Source: Fretibacterium sp. (GTDB taxonomy: Bacteria; Synergistota; Synergistia; Synergistales; Aminobacteriaceae). From it: DNA of 64,000 nt. This document shows positions 38,237 to 46,775 of this stretch, one piece after another. The notes beneath the pieces were generated by a model. The model made no database searches. It had not been told where the DNA came from and saw nothing but the letters and a program-made list of their open reading frames with translations. Made by a program: the position numbers and the translations under genes. Each line of letters begins with the position of its first letter. Positions within the stretch are counted from its first letter, which is position 1. The DNA lies in the NCBI GenBank assembly GCA_024695065.1, contig JAILIX010000038.1:24031-88030 (forward strand). The letters are read 5' to 3'.

Positions 38237-38667
38237 CCTTTGATCTCCTCCATCAGCGCCAGAGCCTTTGTGCGGTCACCCTCGTAGAGAAATGCTTCCT
38301 CCAGCTCTTCCATAGCGGTCTCCGCACGCTCAATCGTAACGTACATTTTCCGGTCGGTTTTGCGCCAGCGTAAATCACGCTTGATGCGAAAGCCCTGAGC
38401 AGCCCGCCGCAAAAGCTGCGTCAGCACAGCCCTGTACTCTGCAATCAGCTGAGCTCCCGGAAATACGGAGAGCCGCGCCGACACATCGTAGAGGTGGTCC
38501 AAAAGCGCCTCAATCTCCGACGCCTCCATCGCAGCATCGAAGGACATCGCCGCCGGGCCCACGGAGGTTGTGCTCAGGCTGTGATGACTGCCTCCTCCTC
38601 CGTATTCGACGCGGGACTGCGCCGCCGGGCCGCCAGTCCCTCCTCTTTTTATCTGTATCGGACTCAA
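38212..38667 (-). CDS. yaaR: YaaR family protein (DUF327)
   Basis: Function unknown. The 151-residue sequence has the family core FPGAQLIAEYRAVLTQLLRRAAQGFRIK followed by WRKTDRKMYVTIERAETAMEELEEAF. In Firmicutes yaaR sits with tmk, holB and yaaT, and the same set is kept here. Overlaps tmk by four bases and holB by 25. Confidence 0.85.
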   Translation of the reverse strand: MSPIQIKRGGTGGPAAQSRVEYGGGGSHHSLSTTSVGPAAMSFDAAMEASEIEALLDHLYDVSARLSVFPGAQLIAEYRAVLTQLLRRAAQGFRIKRDLRWRKTDRKMYVTIERAETAMEELEEAFLYEGDRTKALALMEEIKGCLISLLM

Positions 38668-39320
38668 CTGGGTACCTCACAACAGGTTCTTCCGGAGAAC
38701 AGAACCCGTTCCATCTCGCGCTGGATACAAAGAGCGACTTTTTCCTCCGTCCCCCCAGCGGGAACGGTGACAATACGCTCCGGGTGCGCCGCTGCCAACT
38801 CCGCGTAAGCGCCAGCCACACGCGACATTAAAGCAATCCCTCCGGTCTCGATACAATCCGCCTTTCCACGCCTCACAAGACGCTCTGCCGCCGCCTCCGG
38901 TGATATCTCCAGAAATATCGTCAGGTCAGGCTGCGGGAAACCGCAGAGTTCCATCAAACCTCTCACTTTCGCAGGATCCAGTCCCCGTCCCCCCACCTGA
39001 TAGGCCCAAGTGGAATCTGAGTAGCGCTCGCAAAGGACAATCCGCCCCGCCTCAAGAGCCGGCCATATCACGGAGGCCAGATGCCCGCTGCGGTCCGCCA
39101 GAAAAATCAGGAGTTCCGTTTCCGCATCGGCTATCTCCCCATTCAGCACCAGAGAGCGCAGGGTTTTTCCGCCCTGCCAGCCACCGGGTTCGAAGGTTCT
39201 CTCCACGTCCCAGCCATGCTCCCGAAGCCAGCAGAACAAACGGCCGGCCTGCACACTCTTGCCGCAGCCGTCAATGCCCTCCAGCGTGATAAAAGTCCCC
39301 CGCCTTGCCGTCATCGTCAT
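38664..39320 (-). CDS. tmk: Thymidylate kinase
   Basis: Phosphorylates dTMP to dTDP. The 218-residue protein has the P-loop FITLEGIDGCGKSVQAGRL near residue 10, the dTMP-site DR-like CERYSDSTWAYQ, and the LID region RLVRRGKADCIE. The ATG overlaps the stop of the S55 peptidase gene (ATGA). First of the conserved tmk-yaaR-holB-ricT set. Confidence 0.95.
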   Translation of the reverse strand: MTMTARRGTFITLEGIDGCGKSVQAGRLFCWLREHGWDVERTFEPGGWQGGKTLRSLVLNGEIADAETELLIFLADRSGHLASVIWPALEAGRIVLCERYSDSTWAYQVGGRGLDPAKVRGLMELCGFPQPDLTIFLEISPEAAAERLVRRGKADCIETGGIALMSRVAGAYAELAAAHPERIVTVPAGGTEEKVALCIQREMERVLFSGRTCCEVPS

Positions 39321-41104
39321 TTCTTTGCCTCGTCCGATTCAACGGTCACCAGGCGTTTCATCATTCCGTCCACGAAACGGTCCGCCCGGTAGACGCACAG
39401 CGTCCCCTCTTTAATGCGTCGCTCCTTCGTCTGGCTCAGGTACTCCTTCTCCTCAGGCAGGAGGTCAGCCTCCGGATTGGAATCGTTCTCTGAGCGATCC
39501 TGATTATGGGTGTTTTTGTCTTCCTTATTGGCGGCCTTCTTAAGAGCCTCGGCGATGGCGTCGCTGACCAGTTCAAGGAACAGCTCGTTGTTCGCGTCCA
39601 GCGCACCAATCTCCTGCAGCATTCGGTCCAGACTGTCGATGGACTTCCAGCCTCCATCAATGGCGAGCTGCGGCAAAGAATGGATCCCCCCGCCCCGGAC
39701 GATGAGCTCACACAGTCCTGAAGTGCCCTCCGGCGCCTTCAGTTTAAAATCGCGGACAACAGGCCTGCCGCGCCAGGGACGCATTGTCACCGTTACCGTG
39801 AACTCTTCTCCGGCCTTCACTTTGGCAGGAGCCTTTACATCTTCAATAATCAGTGCGCGCGGTTCCTCTGTGGCCTCCACCTCAAGCCGGAAGCCCAGCG
39901 GCATTTTGTCCTCAAAGGGCTGCGTGAGAAAGGCACTCATAATCTGGACGGGCTGCTTCAGCGCAACGGCTTCAGCATTCTCCTCCGAGAAGAAGACGTC
40001 GTTCCTCGTCCAGCCGTTGCGAATCCCCTTACCCTCAATGCGCAGGGTAACAGTCATGGTGCCCTGGCCCTTACGGCCCCACAGTTCCTCGACAAGCCCC
40101 GTGCAGATTCCCTCCAGCAGTTTTGAGCTCAGCCAGGCGTCCGACACGACCCGGAAACTTCGCTCATCCCGGGTGCCCCGGTCCCGGTCCCTGAAGACGA
40201 GCGTCACAGGAATGGAGGGCGCGAAAAATCCCGTCCTGCCGCCAATCCCCGCCTCACGGTCCTGAGTGACAGTTCCAATGAGGGATCTGGGGCTGGCCAG
40301 TTTGAATGGGAAGGCCTGACTGCTGACCGTCTCATGAATGACGGCGCGGGCCGCTGGATAACCGCTCCGTCCTCTCTTGAGGAAAGAATGTCCAAAGGCC
40401 AGAAAGCGCCCGTCCTTTGAGGTGGCCGTCACGGTCCCCGTCGCCGCCACCTCAACATCCCCCCACGCCAAAAGCGCTGCTACGGCCTCTCCCGGCCGGA
40501 ATCGCCCCGGCTCCACAGGCAGGTATCCTCCCTGCGCGGGCGCATCGATCACCTCGACGCCCAAGGCCCGTGAAAGGAACTCTGCCGACACCCCAGACAC
40601 TGTGATGGGCGCAGCGGCAGCATTCCTTCCCAGGGGACTTCCACCCCCCTCATTCTCAGCGGCAAAGACTCCGCACATATCAGCGATGGGCGTCACCAGA
40701 GTCAGGGAATGGTCGCTGAACTCCCAGCCCCTCCCCACGGCCCCGGCCAGTTTTCCCCGGACGTAGACAGGCGATCCGCTCATGCCACGGGCCAGCCCGA
40801 CAGCCCGGCCGCGCGCGTCCCTGAAGGGCAGGATACGAACGAGAATAAAATCCCGGATTTCACCCCGGGAGGGAAGGTTCCCCTGGGGAATGACACCGAC
40901 AACCTCTACAGGGACGCGTTCAGGTTCCGTTCCGCGCAAAACCGTGAGCATATAGCCCCTGTCCCCGACTCTGAGGCTTCCCGCCGGGATTGTAGGCTGA
41001 TCAGGGACAAAGGGACCGGCTGCTGCCGTGGAAGAAGACAGCCCGCCGCAGAGCAGGCACAAAAACATGAGCGTCGTACAAAGGAAGCGCCGCCCTCCAG
41101 GCAT
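39317..41104 (-). CDS. Exported SpoIVB-type (S55) serine peptidase domain protein
   Basis: A secreted protein with a signal peptide (FLCTTLMFLCLLCGGLSSSTAAAG) and a domain like the S55 peptidase SpoIVB. It starts with RVGDRGYMLTVLRGTEPERVPVEVVGV, then RGMSGSPVYVRGKLAGAVG with the candidate nucleophile Ser, and FAFGHSF-like LAFGHSF. Residues 400-500 look like an Ig-like beta sandwich, and a charged tail ends it. The start at 41104 is preferred over 41113 because the ribosome site AAGGGGGA is nine bases from it. Bacillus SpoIVB acts in sporulation; nothing here suggests spores, so a different signalling role is likely. Lies between prfB and tmk. Confidence 0.82.
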   Translation of the reverse strand: MPGGRRFLCTTLMFLCLLCGGLSSSTAAAGPFVPDQPTIPAGSLRVGDRGYMLTVLRGTEPERVPVEVVGVIPQGNLPSRGEIRDFILVRILPFRDARGRAVGLARGMSGSPVYVRGKLAGAVGRGWEFSDHSLTLVTPIADMCGVFAAENEGGGSPLGRNAAAAPITVSGVSAEFLSRALGVEVIDAPAQGGYLPVEPGRFRPGEAVAALLAWGDVEVAATGTVTATSKDGRFLAFGHSFLKRGRSGYPAARAVIHETVSSQAFPFKLASPRSLIGTVTQDREAGIGGRTGFFAPSIPVTLVFRDRDRGTRDERSFRVVSDAWLSSKLLEGICTGLVEELWGRKGQGTMTVTLRIEGKGIRNGWTRNDVFFSEENAEAVALKQPVQIMSAFLTQPFEDKMPLGFRLEVEATEEPRALIIEDVKAPAKVKAGEEFTVTVTMRPWRGRPVVRDFKLKAPEGTSGLCELIVRGGGIHSLPQLAIDGGWKSIDSLDRMLQEIGALDANNELFLELVSDAIAEALKKAANKEDKNTHNQDRSENDSNPEADLLPEEKEYLSQTKERRIKEGTLCVYRADRFVDGMMKRLVTVESDEAKK

Positions 41105-41106
41105 AA

Positions 41107-42211
41107 TCAACATTCCCCCTTCGCGTGGGCACGAAGGTACTCCATAATAAAGTCTTCGATATCACCGTCGAGCACAGCCTGAATGTTGCCCTTCTCGAAG
41201 TTCGTCCGGTGGTCCTTCACCAGCGTGTAAGGGTGCAGAACGTAGGATCTTATCTGACTTCCCCAGGTACTTTCCTTCTTGTCCCCCACAACGGAGGCAA
41301 TCTGGTCCTGACGCTCCTGGAGGGCAAGTTCATAGAGGCGGCTTTTCAGCACGTGCATTGCCACCTGGCGGTTCATGTGCTGAGAACGCTCGTTCTGACA
41401 ACTCACGACAATCCCCGTGGGAAGATGAGTGATACGGACAGCGGAGTCCGTCCGGTTGACATACTGCCCACCCGCTCCGCTGGCCCGGAAGGTGTCAATT
41501 TTCAGGTCCTCTGGCCGCACATCCACATCAACATCATCCGGGAATTCAGGCGAGACAAGGACCGATGCGAAACTGGTATGACGGCGGTGAGCAGAGTCGA
41601 AGGGAGAAATGCGAACCAGACGGTGGACCCCCCGCTCTGCCTTCAGAAAGCCGTAAGCGTGGTCCCCCTCCATCATTACGGTAGCGCTCTTAATGCCTGC
41701 CTCCTCGTCGTTTGTAGCCTCCAATACCGTAGCTTTCAGGCCCTCCCGCTCCGCATAGCGCAAATACATCCGCAGCAGCATTTCCGCCCAGTCCTGAGAA
41801 TCCAGCCCGCCGGAGCCGGCATGGACCGTCAGGATGGCGTTGGCAGTGTCATACTCCTCATTCAGCAGCAACAGCAGGCTGGTATGCTCCAGCGAGCGGC
41901 GCAGATCCCCGGCGCGCCGCTCAAATTCCCCCTGCAAATCGGCATCCTGTGCATCGGACAGCATCTCCACAAGCACGGTCAAGTCATCGACCTCAGCACA
42001 CACATGCCGCCAGGCATCGAGCCGGGAGTTCACGACCGAGAGATCCTTTAAAACCTCCTCATGGCCTTCTGAGTTCCAGAAATCCGCCTCCGCACTCCGT
42101 GCTGTAAGCTCCTTCGATTTTTCCTCCAGCGCGGGCAGGTCAAAGACTGTCCTGCAGCTCCTGCTTCAGGACGCGCAGTTCCTCCAATATGGTTATATTC
42201 GCGGTGAACAT
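41107..42211 (-). CDS. prfB: Peptide chain release factor 2, with programmed +1 frameshift
   Basis: Terminates translation at UGA and UAA. The gene starts with ATG at 42211 behind AGGGGGGAA; codon 24 is TGA (42140-42142). Shifting one base at CTT TGA C restores the frame and gives 367 residues, the normal RF2 length. Visible are the SPF codon-recognition tripeptide (ISPFDSAHRRH), the catalytic GGQ (ASGAGGQYVN) and the usual N-terminal coiled coil. Frameshifting lets RF2 level control its own synthesis. First gene of the block that leads to tmk and ftsY. Confidence 0.96.
42140..42158 (-). promoter_or_regulatory. RF2 programmed frameshift site
   Basis: On the minus strand AGGA lies a few bases before AGT CTT TGA C. 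The CTT-TGA-C slip site is the universal prfB signal and the AGGA acts as the internal Shine-Dalgarno stimulator, though it is weaker than the AGGGGG of E. coli. Confidence 0.9.
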
Positions 42212-42259
42212 CTCACACGATTCCCCCCTGAGGGATAATCCCTCACAATTTCCAGCTAT

Positions 42260-42265
42260 ATTATA
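42260..42265 (-). promoter_or_regulatory. Probable -10 box of prfB
   Basis: A perfect TATAAT on the minus strand, about 50 bases upstream of the prfB ATG. Between it and the start lies a small hairpin (GAGGGA-TTA-TCCCTC) just ahead of the ribosome site. The -35 match is poor. Confidence 0.45.
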
Positions 42266-42389
42266 ACAGTGTGGGAGCTCTCAAAGGGCCCCCCCCATTA
42301 TTTTTCAAACCTCCTCAGACGAAATTTAAATTCATCTCCGTAAGAAAGGTGTCCGCGCCGGCTCAGATTTGGCGAGAGACTTTTTGATA

Positions 42390-42395
42390 TATAAT
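42390..42395 (+). promoter_or_regulatory. Probable -10 box of the vanX-like operon
   Basis: A perfect TATAAT, about 44 bases before the start codon. A loose TTGGCG at 42369-42374 could be the -35 element, but the spacing of 15 is short. It would drive the five-gene cluster to 46775. Confidence 0.5.
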
Positions 42396-42438
42396 ATTGA
42401 AAGAAGTTCCGAAAGGTAAGAGGAAGGGAAAAATTTCA

Positions 42439-43167
42439 ATGAAAAAAATCGGCTCTTTGCTGGTGCTTCTGTTTTTTGTGCTGTGCGGGGCTTCATGGGG
42501 GGTAAACCCCAATGACGCCTCAGGCTTTGTTGACCTCGAAGAAGCGGTGCCGGACGCAATGCTGGAGATCCGCTATTACTCGGACTACAACTTCGTCGGA
42601 GAGAGAATCGACGGCTATGAAGAGCCTTGTGCCTTACTGACAAAAGAGGCCGCTGAAGCCCTGAAGGCCGTCAGCGACGAACTCATTGCCAGGGGATACC
42701 GTCTGAAAATCTACGATGCCTATCGTCCCCAGCGGGCCGTCACATATTTTGTGAGGTGGGCGAAGGATTTGGATGACATCCGTATGAAACCTTTTTTTTA
42801 TCCTGAGCTGGACAAGTCCGTCCTGTTCTCAAAGGGGTATATCAGCAGAAAATCCGGGCACAGCCGCGGCAGCACCATTGACCTGACACTGTTCGACATA
42901 AAAGGCAAAAAAGATGTTGACATGGGAGGGACTTTCGATTATTTTGGTCGCAGGTCTCACTGGAATTATAAAGGGCTCACCCGGGAACAAACCGCAAACC
43001 GCATCCTTTTGCGCAAGGCAATGACGTCCCACGGGTTCAAGCCCATATCCACCGAGTGGTGGCACTTTACGCTGAAGAACGAGCCCTATCCCCGCACGTA
43101 CTTTGATTTTCCTGTGAGGAGATTAAAAGGCGGCAAGGCCGTTCTTCGGAAAGGAAGGAATCATTGA
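42439..43167 (+). CDS. Exported D-alanyl-D-alanine dipeptidase, VanX/DdpX type
   Basis: Zinc D,D-dipeptidase that hydrolyses D-Ala-D-Ala. ATG 42439 follows GAGGAAGGGAAA and gives a signal peptide (KKIGSLLVLLFFVLCGASWG). The catalytic residues are all present: Arg96 (AYRPQ), His141 and Asp148 in SGHSRGSTIDLTL, Glu206 and His209 in EWWHF. Each is offset by exactly 25 residues from the VanX residues Arg71, His116, Asp123, Glu181 and His184, which is the length of the signal peptide. No vanA/vanH or two-component genes are nearby, so peptidoglycan dipeptide salvage is more likely than glycopeptide resistance. Shares a base with the next gene (TGATG). Confidence 0.92.
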   Translation: MKKIGSLLVLLFFVLCGASWGVNPNDASGFVDLEEAVPDAMLEIRYYSDYNFVGERIDGYEEPCALLTKEAAEALKAVSDELIARGYRLKIYDAYRPQRAVTYFVRWAKDLDDIRMKPFFYPELDKSVLFSKGYISRKSGHSRGSTIDLTLFDIKGKKDVDMGGTFDYFGRRSHWNYKGLTREQTANRILLRKAMTSHGFKPISTEWWHFTLKNEPYPRTYFDFPVRRLKGGKAVLRKGRNH

Positions 43168-43850
43168 TGAAAAAGATTTTGCGTGTCCTATGGGGCGTGT
43201 CCGTTTTTTCCGTTCTGCTGTGCAGTGTCGTGTTGGCAGCAGCCCCATCTCCAGGCTGGGTCGCTGATCTCAAAGCAGTGAAAGATGCGGAGCAGATTGT
43301 CATCGTGAGCGGGACAAAGGGATCCAATGCGGATTTCTCGATGCATGAAAAGGACGAGGACGGGCAGTGGCATCAGGTTCTCTCCGCCCAGGCTTACATC
43401 GGTAAAAAAGGTTGGGGGAAGAAAAGAGAGGGGGATGGAAAGACCCCGGTGGGCGTCTTCCGCTTTACAATGGCCTTTGGGATTAAAGCCGATCCCGGCT
43501 GCCCTATGGGGTACACACAGGTTGACGATACACACTACTGGAACGGGGATTCCAACTCACCACGCTACAACCAATTCGTCTCCACGCGGGACGGAGACAA
43601 GTTCAGCAGGAAGTCCAGCGAACACATTGTTGATTACACCCTGGCCTACCCTTACGTCCTGAATATCAGCTATAACGAGGAAGGAACGCCCAACCGCGGC
43701 TCCGCAATTTTTCTGCACTGCTACACCAGGAACCACTACACAGCAGGTTGCGTCGCTATCCCGGAGAAAGTCATGATTGAGGTTTTGAAGCGCGTGAAGG
43801 ATAACTGCGTCGTTGTGATGGATCAGGGCAAAAATATCCGGAGGTATTAA
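43167..43850 (+). CDS. Exported L,D-transpeptidase, YkuD family
   Basis: Predicted envelope enzyme of the L,D-transpeptidase family, which cross-links or trims peptidoglycan stem peptides. The 227-residue protein has a signal peptide (LRVLWGVSVFSVLLCSVVLAA) and the YkuD core: TPVGVFRF, and the catalytic pair in FLHCYTRNHYTAGCVAIPE, with His near 184 and Cys near 195. ATG 43167 overlaps the dipeptidase stop and follows AAGGAAGG. It may act as a carboxypeptidase instead of a cross-linker, as for many YkuD proteins. Confidence 0.88.
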   Translation: MKKILRVLWGVSVFSVLLCSVVLAAAPSPGWVADLKAVKDAEQIVIVSGTKGSNADFSMHEKDEDGQWHQVLSAQAYIGKKGWGKKREGDGKTPVGVFRFTMAFGIKADPGCPMGYTQVDDTHYWNGDSNSPRYNQFVSTRDGDKFSRKSSEHIVDYTLAYPYVLNISYNEEGTPNRGSAIFLHCYTRNHYTAGCVAIPEKVMIEVLKRVKDNCVVVMDQGKNIRRY

Positions 43851-43885
43851 ATCACCAGAGGCTGCCATTAAAGAAAGGGAATGTC

Positions 43886-44959
43886 ATGAAAAAAATCATC
43901 ACGGACGAGGGGCTGTTTAACGTTGCCGATACATTGGATAAACTCATCAACGTAGATATCCCAGCGCGGGGATCCATCGGAGTATTGTTTGAGGCGGCCA
44001 GAAAGCAATCAGAGGGAGGAACAAAACCACTGTGCCTTGCCGCTGTTGAGTTGTTGCAAAGAGCCATCAAGCCAGGAAATTATGTTTTTATTACAACAGG
44101 ATGGGCTGAGCAGCCTGTCAATATTCCCGATAAAAGTGAAACGGACGGCCCGGCCGGAGCCGCAGCTATCGCCCGCGCCATCCGCCTGACCTTGGGCGGA
44201 CTACCCATCATCCTCACTGATGATTATCTGGTTGAGGGGATGAGGCACGTGATGATCGCCGCTGGATTTCATGTGACAACACCGGATCGGCTTCCCGACT
44301 CTCTCTCCACGGAACTGGGCTTCGCGTGTTGTCCCACCCTTGCAATCCTTGGTCTGCCCGCCGAACTCGAAGAGGATCGCCGCATGGAGACCGATCTCCT
44401 GGAACGCTATAACCCCGCCTGCTGCATCAGCATTGAGCGGGGCGGCATGAACAGGCATGGGCGCATCCATGGCATGGGAGGCTGTGATTTTTCGGCCAAT
44501 CAGGCTAAAATGGATTTCCTTTTCATGGGGTCAAAGGAGCGGGGTATCCCCACCATTGGCATTGGCGATGGCGGCAATGAAATTGGTATGGCCAACATTG
44601 AGGAAACAATCCGCCAGAAGGTTCGTTACGGGAACCGGTGCAAATGTCCCTGTCAATCGGGAATTATCCCTGACGCAGTGGGGGTGGACGTCCTTGTGAC
44701 GGCCACCATCTCCAACTGGGGAGGATACGCCATCGCTTCCCTGCTTGCACTTGCTGAAGGGAAGCTTGAGGCCCTCTGCAGCGAGGAATTGGAATTACGG
44801 GTCCTCAATTCCTACCTCCTTGCTGAGTTCCATGACACCATCAGTGCCTGCGTGGCCCCCAGCGCTGATGGCTGTGAAGCTGCTGTCCAGCTGGCGCTGA
44901 TCACACTGATACGTAAAAGTATTTTTATGGGAATCAGCCATTTTCCCGTTCTTGGATGA
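43886..44959 (+). CDS. DUF4392 family protein, D-glutamate cyclase type
   Basis: Matches DUF4392, the catalytic domain of mitochondrial D-glutamate cyclase, which turns D-glutamate into 5-oxo-D-proline. The 357-residue protein has ITTGWAEQPVNIPDKSETDGPAGAA, SIERGGMNRHGRIHGMGG and the very conserved GIGDGGNEIGMANI. Standalone bacterial members are not well characterised. It lies 35 bases after the L,D-transpeptidase and overlaps the ABC permease by four bases, which supports a role with amino acids released from cell-wall peptides. Activity is inferred from family only. Confidence 0.85.
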   Translation: MKKIITDEGLFNVADTLDKLINVDIPARGSIGVLFEAARKQSEGGTKPLCLAAVELLQRAIKPGNYVFITTGWAEQPVNIPDKSETDGPAGAAAIARAIRLTLGGLPIILTDDYLVEGMRHVMIAAGFHVTTPDRLPDSLSTELGFACCPTLAILGLPAELEEDRRMETDLLERYNPACCISIERGGMNRHGRIHGMGGCDFSANQAKMDFLFMGSKERGIPTIGIGDGGNEIGMANIEETIRQKVRYGNRCKCPCQSGIIPDAVGVDVLVTATISNWGGYAIASLLALAEGKLEALCSEELELRVLNSYLLAEFHDTISACVAPSADGCEAAVQLALITLIRKSIFMGISHFPVLG

Positions 44960-44973
44960 GGAGTGGGCAGTCC

Positions 44974-45663
44974 ATGGATTTTACAGAGATGAAAGAGATA
45001 CTGTACAGACTTCTAATCCAGGGCGGCTCCTGGCTGACGATTCTGAAGGGACTGTGGGCAACAGTGCAGATATCCGTTCTGTCTATCCTCCTTGGAACAG
45101 TTCTGGGGGCGGGGGTATGTATGCTGCGAATGTCGCGGTTTAAACCCATTCGCGGACTGGCGGCGGCCTACATCGTTGTTCTGCGGGGCTCACCGGTGCT
45201 GATGCTGTTGATGTTGATGTACTACGGTATCTTTGCCCGAAGCAGTCTAAGCGCGGAAACAATTGCGATCATCACCTTCTCTCTGAACGTGGCCGCGCAT
45301 GTTGCGGAACTTTTACGTGCTTCTATCGCCGCAACCGACCGGGGGCAGGTGGAGGCCGCCCGTACGCTGGGCTTCTCCGCCTGGGAGGCGTTTTGCATGG
45401 TGACACTGCCGCAGGTGGTGAGGATTGCCAAACCTGTTTATCAGTCCACGGTCATTAACCTGATTCAGTGGACCAGCGTTGTGGGTTACGTGTCCATTAC
45501 CGACCTGACACGCGTCATCAATAATATCGCGTCAAGAACAATGCAGCCGATGATGACAATTCTCATTGGAATGTTGATTTATCTCGCGCTGGCATATTTC
45601 GTTCACAGCCTGTTCGCTCTTTCGGACACAATACAAAGGTACAGAGAGGGAGCTGCTTCATGA
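44974..45663 (+). CDS. Polar amino acid ABC transporter permease
   Basis: Inner-membrane channel of the HisM/GlnP type. About five membrane segments; the cytoplasmic EAA loop reads EAARTLGFSAWEAFCMVTLPQ. ATG 44974 is chosen because GAGGAG lies 10 bases upstream; ATG 44956 overlaps the previous stop and is an alternative. Translation runs straight into the ATPase gene with a four-base overlap. No substrate-binding protein gene is in the cluster, so one from elsewhere must be used, or the pair works differently. Confidence 0.88.
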   Translation: MDFTEMKEILYRLLIQGGSWLTILKGLWATVQISVLSILLGTVLGAGVCMLRMSRFKPIRGLAAAYIVVLRGSPVLMLLMLMYYGIFARSSLSAETIAIITFSLNVAAHVAELLRASIAATDRGQVEAARTLGFSAWEAFCMVTLPQVVRIAKPVYQSTVINLIQWTSVVGYVSITDLTRVINNIASRTMQPMMTILIGMLIYLALAYFVHSLFALSDTIQRYREGAAS

Positions 45664-46775
45664 GCCTTATTGAAGTTAAAAATCTGTGCAAGTCCTTTGG
45701 GTCATTGTGCGTTCTGAAAGACGTTAATCTCTCCGTGGAGGAAGGAGAGCGCATCGCCATCGTCGGTGGCTCCGGCTGCGGGAAGAGCGTCTTTCTCCGA
45801 TGCATTGAGCTTCTGGAAAAACCGGACAGAGGACAGATATTCGTCGATGGAGAGGAAATCACGGCCAGGGGCGCAGACGTGAACAGGATACGGCGCAAGA
45901 TGGGAATGGTTTATCAGAGATTTTGTTTGTTTTCACACATGAATGTGATAGACAACCTTTGCCTTGCCCCGGTCAGGCTCCTTGGAATGTCGAGGGCAGA
46001 CGCAGAGGAGAGGGCAAGGGAGTGGCTGTCCATGGTCGGTCTGATATCCAAATCTCACGCCATGCCCTCTATCTTGTCCGGCGGTCAGCAGCAGCGTATT
46101 GCCATCTGCCGGTGCCTCATGATGCAGCCCAAAGTCCTGCTGCTGGACGAGCCCACAAGCGCTCTGGACCCCACCATGGTGGGCGAGGTCCTCGCCATGA
46201 TCCGTATGCTGACAAAGCGGGACATGACCATGCTGATCGTCACCCATGAAATGAATTTTGCCCGCGATGTGGCAACCCGGGCACTGTTCTTTGCGGACGG
46301 CGGAATCTACGAGGAAGGCACACCGGAGGAGATTTTCGACCATCCGCGCAGGGAGAAGACCGCCGCATTTATCCACAGGCTGAAGTACTTTAACTACATT
46401 ATTGATCGACGCGATTTTGACCTGATGAGGATGCAGGGAGGCATTCATCTTTTCGCCGAGAAGTATGGCATCCAGTCAAAGCTCGCTTACCGGCTTCAGC
46501 TCTGCTGCGAGGAACTTGTCTATGAAATGATTGCCGGATGTTACGGGAACGCCGAACAGGTGAATATTGTCATCGACGTATCCTACGCTGAATCCGCCGA
46601 CTCTGTCGTTATCTCGGTCAGCAGCGGAGGCAGGGAGTTTAATCCATTTCTCCATATCGATGAGGACAAGGAGAACGTGCACCTGGGGATAACCATGCTG
46701 AAGAAAATCGCCCAAAGGATGGAATATCGGTATGCCAACGGGAAAAATCACTTGGAGGTTGCCTTTGCTGGATAA
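45660..46775 (+). CDS. Amino acid ABC ATPase fused to a degenerate GHKL/RsbW-like domain
   Basis: Residues 1-240 are a standard amino acid ABC ATPase: Walker A GGSGCGKS at 36-43, LSGGQQQ at 139, LLLDEP at 160, His196 switch. Residues 245-371 are an added domain that resembles the anti-sigma kinase RsbW fold: EELVYEM (284-290) in the N-box position, SSGGREFNP (321-329) in the G1 position, HLGITMLKKIAQRMEY (341) and NGKNHLEVAF (360) matching the conserved end. The Mg-binding Asn and the G1 Asp appear replaced (Glu and Ser), so the domain may bind a ligand or partner without ATPase activity. The last 28 bases overlap the helicase gene on the other strand. Confidence 0.8.
   Translation: MSLIEVKNLCKSFGSLCVLKDVNLSVEEGERIAIVGGSGCGKSVFLRCIELLEKPDRGQIFVDGEEITARGADVNRIRRKMGMVYQRFCLFSHMNVIDNLCLAPVRLLGMSRADAEERAREWLSMVGLISKSHAMPSILSGGQQQRIAICRCLMMQPKVLLLDEPTSALDPTMVGEVLAMIRMLTKRDMTMLIVTHEMNFARDVATRALFFADGGIYEEGTPEEIFDHPRREKTAAFIHRLKYFNYIIDRRDFDLMRMQGGIHLFAEKYGIQSKLAYRLQLCCEELVYEMIAGCYGNAEQVNIVIDVSYAESADSVVISVSSGGREFNPFLHIDEDKENVHLGITMLKKIAQRMEYRYANGKNHLEVAFAG

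Noticed and set aside
42439..43167. Glycopeptide resistance operon because of the VanX-like gene
   Set aside because: No vanH, vanA-type ligase or vanRS genes are present and the protein is exported; salvage of wall dipeptides fits better.
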